Part shown: positions 1 to 9,646 of the stretch, piece by piece | Layout: each line of letters opens with the position of its first letter | How positions within the stretch are numbered: the stretch's first letter is position 1 | Source of the DNA: a virus | Reading direction: 5' to 3' (one strand) | Virus record (IMG/VR): IMGVR_UViG_3300031857_000015 | Location: 62,001-126,000 of that record | Length of the DNA: 64,000 bases | Made by a program: the position numbers and the translations under genes | The notes under the pieces: model-generated | What the model saw: the letters and a program-made list of their open reading frames with translations, nothing else | Told to the model about the DNA's origin: nothing | Database searches by the model: none

Positions 1-2298
1 AATGACGTCGCCAAGCATTTCAAATGCGTTGCGCAGCGAGTCTTCCAGTTCCGGCATGTCGGCTTTACCGTAACGTTCGGCAAACCGGTCACCGTGCCAG
101 TAGAACATGAACAGGATGCGGCCCAACTTGTCGAGGCCCTTGGTTAGTTCGCCCATGTACCGGTCGACGAGCGAGTCGTCGCGCACGGCGCGCAGCATGG
201 CGCCCACCATCGCGGTGTCGAACACTTCGCGCTGGCCGCTTTGCGCGGCGTCGATCACGGAGCGCACGTCCCGCTGGTCGAGGAGCGTGTTCGGGTTGTA
301 AACGCTGCGGTCGGTTTGACTGGCACTCATACCCGGTACTTGCACCGCGGTATCAATGCCGAGCTGCGTTGGGATACTTGTACCCATGATACTCTCACCG
401 CCCATCACGGGGCCCGGATCGGTCGGAGCGGAGGGTGCGCCGTTGATCATCATCGGGCCGCCGTACGGATCAGCATACTTAACGCGGCACTCAAACTTGC
501 GCTTGGCGGCCGCTTGTTTCAGGATCTCGCGAGCAGCTTGCTCGCGCAGACCGTGGTGCTCCACCAGCGTAACGAGCGCCTTGATGGGGCTCAGGTTAGC
601 CTCTTTGTTAATCGTTACCGACGAGCCGTTGTGATAAACAGTCAGAGCAGCGGTCTTTTGCATGAGCGCCAACTGGGCGTCAACAAGGTTGCCGGGCATC
701 AGGGCCGGCGGATCACTCTCACCACAACCACATGCGCCCTGATCTTCCGCGATCTCGTCATCATCTTCGCCTTTGCTCACCTTGAGCAGCTTGAAACCTT
801 CCGGCACAAAGATGTCGCCCATGCTCGCGCGCAGGCTGGCACCTTTCTTACCGTTGAGGTGAATACGGACACCGTCGCGCCACTTGTCGTAGTTCAGCGG
901 GTCGGTATAGCAGCTGCCGCAAATGCTGCCCTTGGGCGGATACTTCGAGTGATCCTCAAGGTGCACTTCATAAACAGTGCTGCCGTTGCTGTCGCCGTAT
1001 TCTTTGATCACGCGGAACGGCGCTGTTGTGTCGCCGCGCTTGCTGAGCGCAATGTAGCGGGCGTCTTTACTCGGGACGCTGTTGGCTTCCGGCAGGCCGT
1101 TAAACCACGTATCAAACTCTTCGCCCTCGATCCGGGCCAGCGCAAAGACTTGGTCGGCGCGTGTATTGAGCCAGTTGCGCGCACCGTCAACGCGCACGAC
1201 CGTGATGAAGTTTTCACGCTTAGCGGCGCCTTGCGGATGTACAGCCACGTAGCAGCGCTCAATGTTGCCCGGCTTGACCAAAATTTCATACAAACCGCTT
1301 TCGGTCGGATTGAACAGCTTCTTTTCGACCTGAATGTGATACGGGATCGAGACGTTGTCGCGGTCACGCTCGTCTTGAATCAGCACGCCGTCGCGCAGCA
1401 GCTTTTCTTGATCGTCTTCGCTGTAACCAACGGGCGCCTTGGTCTGCACCGTGACGTCGTATGTGATAATTGTCAGGCCCTTAGCGGCGGCCGGCTCTTT
1501 GGGAGCCTCAGACAGCACACTGGCAATCTTTGTGTTTGCGGCAACTTCGCGCGCAGAGGCTTCAGCAATAGCCTGCTTGACGATATCTAAACCGTGAAAC
1601 TCGTCGACGGCGGCGGCTAGTTGCGGCGCGTGTTTGCACGTGTTAATAAGCGTGCCAATCACTTCGCGCCCGGCCTGCTTCAAAAACGTCTGCAGGTCTA
1701 GCGCTTCGCCCATCTCCTTAAACGCCTGCGCTGTGTTTAACGTAGCGCTCTTGGCGAGAGCCGGCATCGCAGCCGTCATCATCTCTTTGAGTGTGGGCTG
1801 CGCAGAGCCAAACTTAGCCGGGCTGCGCGAAAGCTGCGTAAAGTCGGGCTGACGTTGGCCCATGCCCGACAGGTTGCGCTGTACGCCGCTACCCAGAATG
1901 TTGGGCTTGCGGTTGATCAGGTAGTTAATCCAGTTTTCCTTAAGCGGTACGAACATGTCCTGATTTTTGATATACAGGAGTTCGTGGCCTTTGAGGTCGC
2001 CGTTGAGGAAGAACACCGGCGCATACAGCCAGTTAGAGCCGACCTTGAACGCAAAAACACCAACCGCCTTGGTGTTTTCCCGGTTGCGGTCGAGCAGCTG
2101 GAAACCAATTTCGTGGTCGAGTAGCTTGGGCGCTGAATCGCGCAGGTAGGCGTGAGCCAGATTGCTGAACGACTGCTCGAAGGAGGTGTCGTCGCCTTTA
2201 CCGCCTAAATCGGCGTACTTGGTCTGGGTGCGGTCATACGACTGCATCACCTTCAGCCAATGCTTAACAGACGACTCTTTCGCTTTTTTGTTATACAC
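1..2298 (-). CDS. Large unrecognised protein, 3' end outside window
   Basis: A reading frame stays open from a GTG at 2298 to the left window edge, giving at least 766 codons with no stop. GTG is chosen because a GGAGG lies 6 nt upstream; no ATG fits. The N-terminal part, up to about residue 150, is globular and rich in aromatic residues (SNWLYAPVFF, ELLYIKNQDMF). The middle is Ala-rich and helical. Cys pairs CGSC and CGCG occur in the second half. I do not recognise a family. The gene directly follows the β' C-terminal gene and may share its transcript. The long plus-strand frame at 241-1590 is its antisense shadow. A virion or transcription-associated role is possible, but nothing in the sequence proves it. 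Confidence 0.85.
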   Translation of the reverse strand, partial: MYNKKAKESSVKHWLKVMQSYDRTQTKYADLGGKGDDTSFEQSFSNLAHAYLRDSAPKLLDHEIGFQLLDRNRENTKAVGVFAFKVGSNWLYAPVFFLNGDLKGHELLYIKNQDMFVPLKENWINYLINRKPNILGSGVQRNLSGMGQRQPDFTQLSRSPAKFGSAQPTLKEMMTAAMPALAKSATLNTAQAFKEMGEALDLQTFLKQAGREVIGTLINTCKHAPQLAAAVDEFHGLDIVKQAIAEASAREVAANTKIASVLSEAPKEPAAAKGLTIITYDVTVQTKAPVGYSEDDQEKLLRDGVLIQDERDRDNVSIPYHIQVEKKLFNPTESGLYEILVKPGNIERCYVAVHPQGAAKRENFITVVRVDGARNWLNTRADQVFALARIEGEEFDTWFNGLPEANSVPSKDARYIALSKRGDTTAPFRVIKEYGDSNGSTVYEVHLEDHSKYPPKGSICGSCYTDPLNYDKWRDGVRIHLNGKKGASLRASMGDIFVPEGFKLLKVSKGEDDDEIAEDQGACGCGESDPPALMPGNLVDAQLALMQKTAALTVYHNGSSVTINKEANLSPIKALVTLVEHHGLREQAAREILKQAAAKRKFECRVKYADPYGGPMMINGAPSAPTDPGPVMGGESIMGTSIPTQLGIDTAVQVPGMSASQTDRSVYNPNTLLDQRDVRSVIDAAQSGQREVFDTAMVGAMLRAVRDDSLVDRYMGELTKGLDKLGRILFMFYWHGDRFAERYGKADMPELEDSLRNAFEMLGDVI

Positions 2299-2379
2299 GG
2301 CCAGCCTCCATGCTGCGCTCAAAATTAGACACAGTATTAATTTACTGCGTCGAAGTCTCTATATCCTACAAAAACAGGC

Positions 2380-4260
2380 TCACGGCTTCCACCCGCTTGT
2401 TGTGCCTGTTACGCCGAACTGCTCGCCTTGGGCTAGAGCGGGCACATAACTGCTGCCCGCGGTATCGCTACTTAGGCCGCGTTGCACGCTATTCATAAGC
2501 CCTTTTTCTTGATACGAGCCCAGCATGCGGGTCATCCAGTCGGGGTCATTTGAGATATTCGCCATACCTCGCACCATTTCGGGCTGGAACGGCGGTGGTT
2601 CTTTGTGGGCTTGAATTGTCTTCACGCCGTATTTATTCAAATTGGTCAGCACGTTTTTACCGATCTTTGTGCCAATTGAATAGTGCAATACCGGTTTTTC
2701 AAGGTAATGCCCGGTTAATGTGTTAGGCGCGGCTGATACGCTACCTTCACGCGGCGTCCAATTACGTTCAATTGCTGAGTAGGGCACTACATCGTCTGGC
2801 GCATAATCGCCGTACTCGTCATTCAAACGCACGTGATTAACAAGACCGCGCGCAAGTAGCTCGATGTTCCGTCGGTGGGCTGTAATGCCGCTATTGCCCA
2901 TGACCTGCCGCATCGCCTGCACAAAGTAACGGCGGCCTTCTCCTACCCCTTTGTGCCGGACAATTTCAGCTGGATTTGGCATACCGTCGGATATGACGTC
3001 GCCGGCTTCAAGCTCGTCGCCTTTTTTAACAGCAAGCTTTCGCTCGGTCGGAACGTAGTGATCCTGCCCGTTAATCTGCACGTAATAACCGCCCTGCGGC
3101 GCTGGCCGAACTTCTTGTACTCGCCCGTCAAGCTGCGAATGCGCTGCGCCGTCTGGATATTTTTTCGGGACCTGTACCAGCGCGTTAAGCGCTTTAAAGC
3201 CAGAAATCGCGCCCGCGCCACCAACGCCGCCCGAGTGCTTCGAGCTGATCTGGCTTTGCGTAACCGGCTCGGACAGCGCCTGTGCGGCGGTAATGCCTAC
3301 GTAATCGCCGATGGGCGGTAGGCGCCCCTTCTCCCGGTAACCAACGTCTTTGGCGTAAACGCCGCCATCGCCCGGGCCGCCGACAATCGGACTGCGGACT
3401 AAGATATCTTTAGCGCCGCTTTCTTTCAGGTCTCGCAAGATCTTGGGCGTCAGAATTGTATTGCGTTTATACGGCCCGACAGCGCGAGCGAGTAACGCAC
3501 CTTCGTTGTCTGGATCGTCTACGTCGGTGGGGTAGCCGCGCTCTTCCGCGGTCATGCGCCGCTCTTCATCGTCGTTATCATCGTCATCTGCCGTAACGAG
3601 CAGTCGGTGCGTCATCTGCGCAAGCTGTTTACCGTAGAACCCCGCGTCGGCGGTGGCCGTCTTCAGATCGATAACGCCCTTGCGGGTACCGAACGCGCCG
3701 GCAAAGTATTCAACCGGGCGCAAACCTTGGCTGTAGCCGCGCAACACCGGAATTGGAATCGGGTCGCCGCGGTGGTCGAGATACTGCATGTCAGCGCCAA
3801 GAATCGAGTTTAACTGAAACTTGTTACCGACGCCGGCGCCAGCAATTTGATGCACCAGCGGATTATCTTGACCTTCCGCTTCTTTGTACACTTTTTCGAG
3901 AAGTTCTTGCTGCGCTGCTTGCGCAAGTTCGAGGAGCTTGATGTTGCGCTGTTTTTCGTCAAGCCGGCGATCGGCAAAGATGTCGCGCATCTGATTTTGC
4001 ACACGCAGTTGCACGTGACGTGCCGCAAGCGTCGGGCGAATGTCTTTAAGCCCGAACGATAAGCCGTTTGTCGTATACCCGGCGTCGCGGCCGATGTCGT
4101 GAAGCCGCTTCATGACTTCGCGGTATTTTTCTGGATGCGTTTTGGCTAGCTCAGTCGCGACACCGGACATTGTCTTTTTCGTCAACACACGATCGTAGTC
4201 GCGCATCTCGGGCGGCAACGCTTCGTTAATCAGGAGTTGGCCGAGCGTTGTCTTCAGCAT
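2380..4260 (-). CDS. RNA polymerase β' subunit, C-terminal half
   Basis: This 626-aa protein carries the downstream half of multisubunit RNA polymerase β'. In order it has a region matching the β' segment after the active site, a bridge-helix region (GTRKGVIDLKTATADAG, near residue 192), and a trigger-loop region (GITAAQALSEPVTQSQ followed by SKHSGG). The latter corresponds to the GVIAAQSIGEPGTQL segment of bacterial β' and keeps the trigger-loop His. An acidic insertion (DDDDNDDEE) follows the bridge helix. The DFDGD catalytic site is absent here and sits in the 5240-9643 protein, so the two chains must assemble. The ATG overlaps the end of the preceding small gene with no clear ribosome site, suggesting translational coupling. 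Confidence 0.93.
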   Translation of the reverse strand: MLKTTLGQLLINEALPPEMRDYDRVLTKKTMSGVATELAKTHPEKYREVMKRLHDIGRDAGYTTNGLSFGLKDIRPTLAARHVQLRVQNQMRDIFADRRLDEKQRNIKLLELAQAAQQELLEKVYKEAEGQDNPLVHQIAGAGVGNKFQLNSILGADMQYLDHRGDPIPIPVLRGYSQGLRPVEYFAGAFGTRKGVIDLKTATADAGFYGKQLAQMTHRLLVTADDDDNDDEERRMTAEERGYPTDVDDPDNEGALLARAVGPYKRNTILTPKILRDLKESGAKDILVRSPIVGGPGDGGVYAKDVGYREKGRLPPIGDYVGITAAQALSEPVTQSQISSKHSGGVGGAGAISGFKALNALVQVPKKYPDGAAHSQLDGRVQEVRPAPQGGYYVQINGQDHYVPTERKLAVKKGDELEAGDVISDGMPNPAEIVRHKGVGEGRRYFVQAMRQVMGNSGITAHRRNIELLARGLVNHVRLNDEYGDYAPDDVVPYSAIERNWTPREGSVSAAPNTLTGHYLEKPVLHYSIGTKIGKNVLTNLNKYGVKTIQAHKEPPPFQPEMVRGMANISNDPDWMTRMLGSYQEKGLMNSVQRGLSSDTAGSSYVPALAQGEQFGVTGTTSGWKP

Positions 4261-4261
4261 G

Positions 4262-4501
4262 TCACGGCGTCCAGACGATGTTTTGCAACGATTTCGGCTT
4301 GAAGTCGGTTACAACAACTGTTTTATTGATACCCAGCGCGCGTAACATTGGATGAAAATCTTTTTCACCCACGGTTGAATAAACAACCGCCTCGTCGACT
4401 TGAATGGCGACGAATAGCGGGTTACCTAGATCGTCCTCGACAACGACGCTGTGCGATTTCTGCTCAGCGGGTTGAAGATTGTGCTGCGTTTTAACCAGCA
4501 T
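4262..4501 (-). CDS. Small hypothetical protein between the two polymerase genes
   Basis: A 79-aa soluble protein with alternating β-strand-like segments and no recognisable motif. I start it at ATG 4501 because GGAG lies 11 nt upstream; a TTG at 4510 is too close to that site. It overlaps the end of the Pro-rich gene by 11 nt and abuts the β' C-terminal gene by 1 nt. It therefore sits in a tightly coupled cluster and could be a small polymerase-associated subunit, but that is inferred only from position. Confidence 0.75.
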   Translation of the reverse strand: MLVKTQHNLQPAEQKSHSVVVEDDLGNPLFVAIQVDEAVVYSTVGEKDFHPMLRALGINKTVVVTDFKPKSLQNIVWTP

Positions 4502-5219
4502 TGTCCGCAATACTCCGAATCATGGCGGCGATAGCATTTGCTTTGATCTGCATTGCCGTGGGCGCATTCGGATTCGAGTAGCTGGGGCCGAACGGCCGGC
4601 CGATTGACGACGCAGACTTTTCAGCGCGGTCCCACCACGCCGCCTTAGACGGATCACCCTCTGGCGGTGCGGCGTTCGGCGGCATCGGGCCGCCCGGGGG
4701 CATCGGACCACCCGGCGGTTGCATACCGGCCTGCGCGTTGGGATCTTGCGCGGGAGGCGCCATCGGGCCGCCGGGCAGCGCGGTTTCAGCCGGCGGGGCG
4801 CCGGTTGTTCCGGGCGGGAGCACAAGTGACTCTGGCGGAACTTGCACACCCATCGCGTTCATAATGGCCGTGAGCTGCTGCTGCATGTTGTACAAGCGAT
4901 AGTCGAGCATCTGCATCATCTGCTCGGGCTTTAGTTTTTGCTGCGTGCCTGCAGGGGCTGCGCCCGGAGCGGCGGGTGCGGCGGGCGCTGCGGGAGGAGC
5001 AGCGGGCGGCGCCATACCCATAGCCGCAGGATCCACTGGCGGTGCAGCTGCTGCAGCAACAGCAGACGGATCGGCCGGCGGTACAGCCCCCATGGCGGCT
5101 GGGTCAACCGGCGGAGCACCACCAGCAGCAGCGGGATCCACCGCCGCTCCGGGCACTAATGCGGATTTTTCAAAGCGCGCCTTCGCCAGCGCAATGAGTT
5201 CGGGGTTTACCGTGAACAT
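4491..5219 (-). CDS. Pro/Ala-rich low-complexity protein in polymerase cluster
   Basis: A 242-aa protein with a short helical start (MFTVNPELIALAKARF), then repeats of the type PPVDPAAMG/PPADPSA. A short helical stretch follows (EQMMQMLDYRLYNMQQQL), then a second run of GGPMPP-type repeats and a helical C-terminus. Such composition suggests an extended linker or virion-associated protein. A GGAGG site precedes the ATG. It lies between the β-β'N fusion and β'C genes. I do not recognise a family, and low-complexity composition limits inference. Confidence 0.85.
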   Translation of the reverse strand: MFTVNPELIALAKARFEKSALVPGAAVDPAAAGGAPPVDPAAMGAVPPADPSAVAAAAAPPVDPAAMGMAPPAAPPAAPAAPAAPGAAPAGTQQKLKPEQMMQMLDYRLYNMQQQLTAIMNAMGVQVPPESLVLPPGTTGAPPAETALPGGPMAPPAQDPNAQAGMQPPGGPMPPGGPMPPNAAPPEGDPSKAAWWDRAEKSASSIGRPFGPSYSNPNAPTAMQIKANAIAAMIRSIADNAG

Positions 5220-5239
5220 ACAGCCTCCATGTTTAACGA

Positions 5240-8200
5240 TTACGTATTATCTTCCACAATATGAACCGGGGTGTCCACCTCTATTTCGCCGCGCCGGTAC
5301 GCCTGCATGGCATCCTGCTTGCTGCGAAACACGCGTGGTTTAGCTTTTTTACTGATTCGACTGGACGCTAAGTATAACCCAGTCTGGTAGTCTTTGTTTG
5401 GGACGTAGTGCGCCTTGAACGTCGAAGCTGCAAACAGGTTCTTACTCGGCAGCATCTTTTCCACGGCTTCTTTAGCGGCGTCTTCGGTACTTGGGACGTG
5501 ATACTGCATCGCGTCGCCGTCGAAGTCAGCGCCGAACCCCTTCGTGATTACGGGGTTTACTTCCATGACTTTGTTCTTAGTTAACTTGGGGTAAAACGCC
5601 ATCATGCCGTAACGGTGAAGCACGGGCGCGCGGTTAATAACAATAGGCCGCGACGACATCTGCCGATCTAGCTCGGCGCCAGCTTCTTTCGTCTTGTCTT
5701 CCACGGCCTGCATCGCCTGCATGCGCGGAAGACCCCTGCGAACAAGACCGCGCACAACGAACGGCTTGTAAATATCCCACGCTTTCTCTTCCGGCAACGC
5801 AACCTCGTCCATGTCGAGATCGGGATTCGGTGTAATGACCGCGCGCCCCACGAGGTCGACCGTGGAGCTAAGAAGCTTACGCTGCACGGTGCCGTACTTT
5901 GGCGAGTTACCGAACACGTGCCGCAGAAAACCTTTCACATTGCGCTCAACGTTTTTCGGCTGCTGCGGCTCACCCAGTCCAGTGACAGCCTTCATCGAGT
6001 CATACACGCTCAGGCGTTCGTCGCCGTAATCGGCCAGCGCGCCAGACGCCTCTTTCAGTGTGTCGTTCGCATCAAGCAGTTCTTTGTACAGATAGTTTGC
6101 GTCAGCGACGAGCGGCAGCTTCTTACTGCCCATCGTGCTCACGGGGCGGAAGAGTGGCGGCAAGACGGGGACTTTACTAATCATCCAGTCTTTGGGGTGC
6201 ACGCCGGTTGTTTCCGCGCTCTTTAAGAACCCCAACCGGCGCACGGCAGCGTCGCGAAGCGTCTTGCGCCCGGATTTAATATCTAAACGCGCCTGCTCGA
6301 TAGCCTTTGGTAGGTTAATTCGTTCAAGCGCGGCCTTGATCGCCGTGGGCCCTGTTTTGTCGCCCAGCTGTTCGCGACCAGCCAGCACGCCGCGGAACTG
6401 CTTTTCCGTCATCCCCAGTACGCGTCGAATCGGGTCTTCCATGACCGGATTCGGCAGCGGCTCGTGCAGCGTGATCTTGCTCCACCTGTTACCGCCGTGG
6501 CCGCCCGTCAAAGCCTCATCAAATAAACCGCCGGCAATAGGCTTGAGGCGCCCCTTCCAGTCAACGGTCTCAGAGCTTTTCAATTCACGCGGACCGGCCA
6601 GCTCGTCGATGTCTTTGTCGGTCATGGCCATGAGGTTCGACCGCGTGCCTTTGCGCACAACGTTAATACCAGACGCCCTAAGCTGCCCGACGAACTTCTC
6701 GTATACGTGTGGCACCTTGGGTAGCGGCGGAGTGTAGCCGGCCATGAACTGCGACCAGTATTCGGGATTTGCTTGGCCGCGCACCATCTTGGCGTCGCGA
6801 ATAACCTTACCGGCGCCGTGCGAAAGCAGCGCGCCAAGATCCAGCATGCCGACGCGCTTGGCGCCTTCGCTGCCGCCCTTCGCCGGAGTGCCTTCGGCTG
6901 TATATGCACCCATCGACCGGCCCTGCGCTTTTGATTCGCTGGTATGGTGCAGCTTCATGAAAAACCGGCTGCCGGTCAGCACACCGCCGATTTTCCGCCC
7001 GGTTTCTGCGTCGATGACGTCTTCGGTATCGGACAGCCCGTGCTTTGCCAGTTCTTTCTGCGCAAACTCAATGAGGTCGTTTTTGTTATCAAAGTCCTTG
7101 AGCTTGTACGGCGAGCCGGTCTTTGCTGCGACCTTGCCTAGTGCGGCTTCAATCACCTGCGCCGGGTTAATACGGCTGATCAGACCCAGCGGCGAGACGA
7201 GCACTTCAAAAGGATTGCCGTCGCGGTCTTTGGGCATCTGGTCGTCAGGTACGATCTCTGCGACGACGCCCTTGTCGCCAAAGCGCCCGGTGAGCTTGTC
7301 GCCAACGTCCATGGGCGCTTGGTTTTTAACGACAACGCTCACACCCTTCTTGGTGTGCATAACGTCGGTCACGATACCCGGCGCATGATGCTCCCACGTG
7401 ATTGTGTCGTTTGTAAAGTTACCAGCACGCCCACGATGCACTTTGCCGTACACCGTGTCTTTCTTTTTGGCCACGAGCACGAGCGGGTCACCAAACTTGA
7501 CCTCAGTACCTTTTTTAATCGCGCCGTCGTCGTCAAAGTTGTCAAGATACTTTTTGTCGTACTCAGTCGGGAACAAACTCACGAACGCCTTCTTGCCAAC
7601 GTGAGTGTTGTCGTCCCACTCGGCTTCGTGCTGATACATGTGCTCAGACGTTAGCCGCTTGGATGCGGATTCAGAGATAACTACCGCATCTTCGTAGTTC
7701 TTGCCGCGGAACGGCAGATAGGCTGTACGCAGATTCAAGCCGAGCGCTGCGCTGCCGTTTTGATCTGTAAAGTTCGACCGGGCGAGCAGTTGTCCGGGCT
7801 CTACCGTGTCGCCGGGCTTCACAATCGGCGTCTGGTGTAAGAACGTCTTACGGTTGTACGGCATTTCGTTATACAAATCGATCGTCTTCTTATTACCATC
7901 TTTGTCGCGCAGTACGATGCCGTCAGGTGTGACATCGACGACTTGCGCGCGTTCGGTAGCCCGGGTGGCGCCAAGCTTTTCGCCCATCTCGTCTTCGTGC
8001 GACATGCTCTCGTCATCGGCCTTGGCGGATTGCAGCAACGGCGCCTCGGCGTTTACTAGCGGGAGCGCTTGCGTAAACATACGGCTACCCATGATCACGC
8101 GGTGGCCTTTGATCATGGACTTAATCGGCACCATGTTGGATAACGTCGAAAACGTTGAATCCATGTTCGGCAGGCTGAACTGCGCCTCTTTACGCGGAAC

Positions 8201-9643
8201 ATACTTGAGCTTGCCGTTGACGAGCGCTGCCACCACGGGAAGTCCGTTATCTTCTTCGCCGGGAAACACGAGCGGCGTATCGGCCAGCTCTTGCGGCGTC
8301 TTGTACACCTTATCGCCGGTTTTCATATCAACAACCGGCGTATACACCTTGCCGTCGGAGCCCTTCATAGCGCCGCGGGCAAAGCGCATGTCAACACCCA
8401 CCTTGCCGGATTCTGGCGTGCGAAGATAGTCGATAAACCCAAGGTGGCTGGGCTGCACAGAACGTGACTCGGCAGGCACGGCGTCCAGCGAGCCAATGCC
8501 GCCTTCGCCCATACGGGTCACACGCGTCTGGTGGTCAAAGATCTCCGCAGGATTAATTTCTTCTAAACTCGACCCCAGACCGCTGCCAATAAGCGCAGCT
8601 GAGATTGCCTTGTCGAATACGCCCGACGGAATGTGATCAATTGACTTCTTCGCCGTAGCTTTCCAGAGCAGCTTGTTAAGCGATTGGCGGTCTTTGGTAA
8701 AACGCTCGGCAATGAGGTCCTCCGGGCCGACGACGGACTGATACACCATGTTGTCTCGGTCGTCGCTCTCGGCCTCGCGGCGATTCACTGCGATTAATTT
8801 CTTAGTGATCGCCAGAATCGTCTCCGGCGTCATGTTCTTGTATTCAGAACCCAGTGTGCGCCGGGTGACTTCCGGGTCGAGTTCGGTCTTGGCAAACTCG
8901 GCCGCGATCGCCTGCGCTTTGGCAATAGCGTCTGCGCCGGCAACTGGTTTGTTTACAAGGCGGGCGTAGATCTTGTCCATCGTGCCAGCATCGCCCTTCT
9001 CCATGTTGACGGCGGTGATCTCATTGCCCCACGCTTTGCGGATGTCCTGATCTGACACGCCCATGGACTTGAGCAGCGGCATGAGCGGGATCTGCGCCTG
9101 ACCAATGCTGATTTTGAACACGCCGGTTTTGGGGTCGAGGAAGTACCGGTGCGAACGGCCCTTACCCGGTAGCGTGTTTACGTGCGCCTCAATCTCGCCG
9201 TTGTCTTTCTCGCGGGTAAACACGCCGGGGCGCAACCGCATCTGGTGCGCAAGGGTGTACTCGACGCCGCCGTTAACGAACGTGCCCGAGTCGGTGAGAT
9301 ACGGCACGTGGGCGATCGTGGCGCGGCGCTGGCCGACAGGCTGCCCGGTTTTGTTATCTGTAAGCGTCCACGTACCTTGCAGCCGGCGGGCAAGTGTCCC
9401 TCTGGAAAGGACAGCTTTCTTCTGATCTGACCTTGTGAAGCGCTCAGGTCCCGAATACCCGACGTCTTGCAGCTGCAACGTATACAGGTCATTCTGCAGC
9501 GGCTTGAGCCCCTGCGCGCTCGTAAGCGCCTGATTAAAAATGTTATCCCGCATCACGCCAACGTCGCCGAACGTGCGCATCGTGGGCGCGACCGGCGCGG
9601 GTGTCATCGGCGATTTTAAGTCGGGCAGTTCAGGGGTCGGCAT
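5240..9643 (-). CDS. RNA polymerase β subunit fused to β' N-terminal half
   Basis: A 1467-aa fusion. The first roughly 1130 residues are β-like: near residue 778 is GDKLTGRFGDKGVVAEI, the β active-site Lys region, followed by FEVLVSPLGLISRINPAQ, matching the β clamp segment. From VPVLPPLFRP (about residue 1158) the chain is β': LVGRAVITPNPDLD, the RPIVINRAPVLHRYG motif, and the metal-binding GADFDGDAMQYH (about 1371-1382). It stops about 90 residues later, and the rest of β' is encoded at 2380-4260. The N-terminal zinc-binding domain of β' is absent. β-β' fusions are known in Helicobacter, and split subunits in phiKZ-type phages. The combination of β fused to β' N-half with a separate β' C-half is unusual. 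Confidence 0.95.
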   Translation of the reverse strand: MPTPELPDLKSPMTPAPVAPTMRTFGDVGVMRDNIFNQALTSAQGLKPLQNDLYTLQLQDVGYSGPERFTRSDQKKAVLSRGTLARRLQGTWTLTDNKTGQPVGQRRATIAHVPYLTDSGTFVNGGVEYTLAHQMRLRPGVFTREKDNGEIEAHVNTLPGKGRSHRYFLDPKTGVFKISIGQAQIPLMPLLKSMGVSDQDIRKAWGNEITAVNMEKGDAGTMDKIYARLVNKPVAGADAIAKAQAIAAEFAKTELDPEVTRRTLGSEYKNMTPETILAITKKLIAVNRREAESDDRDNMVYQSVVGPEDLIAERFTKDRQSLNKLLWKATAKKSIDHIPSGVFDKAISAALIGSGLGSSLEEINPAEIFDHQTRVTRMGEGGIGSLDAVPAESRSVQPSHLGFIDYLRTPESGKVGVDMRFARGAMKGSDGKVYTPVVDMKTGDKVYKTPQELADTPLVFPGEEDNGLPVVAALVNGKLKYVPRKEAQFSLPNMDSTFSTLSNMVPIKSMIKGHRVIMGSRMFTQALPLVNAEAPLLQSAKADDESMSHEDEMGEKLGATRATERAQVVDVTPDGIVLRDKDGNKKTIDLYNEMPYNRKTFLHQTPIVKPGDTVEPGQLLARSNFTDQNGSAALGLNLRTAYLPFRGKNYEDAVVISESASKRLTSEHMYQHEAEWDDNTHVGKKAFVSLFPTEYDKKYLDNFDDDGAIKKGTEVKFGDPLVLVAKKKDTVYGKVHRGRAGNFTNDTITWEHHAPGIVTDVMHTKKGVSVVVKNQAPMDVGDKLTGRFGDKGVVAEIVPDDQMPKDRDGNPFEVLVSPLGLISRINPAQVIEAALGKVAAKTGSPYKLKDFDNKNDLIEFAQKELAKHGLSDTEDVIDAETGRKIGGVLTGSRFFMKLHHTSESKAQGRSMGAYTAEGTPAKGGSEGAKRVGMLDLGALLSHGAGKVIRDAKMVRGQANPEYWSQFMAGYTPPLPKVPHVYEKFVGQLRASGINVVRKGTRSNLMAMTDKDIDELAGPRELKSSETVDWKGRLKPIAGGLFDEALTGGHGGNRWSKITLHEPLPNPVMEDPIRRVLGMTEKQFRGVLAGREQLGDKTGPTAIKAALERINLPKAIEQARLDIKSGRKTLRDAAVRRLGFLKSAETTGVHPKDWMISKVPVLPPLFRPVSTMGSKKLPLVADANYLYKELLDANDTLKEASGALADYGDERLSVYDSMKAVTGLGEPQQPKNVERNVKGFLRHVFGNSPKYGTVQRKLLSSTVDLVGRAVITPNPDLDMDEVALPEEKAWDIYKPFVVRGLVRRGLPRMQAMQAVEDKTKEAGAELDRQMSSRPIVINRAPVLHRYGMMAFYPKLTKNKVMEVNPVITKGFGADFDGDAMQYHVPSTEDAAKEAVEKMLPSKNLFAASTFKAHYVPNKDYQTGLYLASSRISKKAKPRVFRSKQDAMQAYRRGEIEVDTPVHIVEDNT

Positions 9644-9646
9644 GAA

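Noticed and set aside
241-1590. 449-codon plus-strand frame
   Set aside because: It is antisense to the long open minus-strand gene that starts at 2298 with a ribosome site. The plus frame has no such site and no recognisable domain.
2380-9643. Intein or group I intron as cause of the split polymerase gene
   Set aside because: No intein splice motifs or intron signatures; two separate small genes with their own starts lie in the gap.
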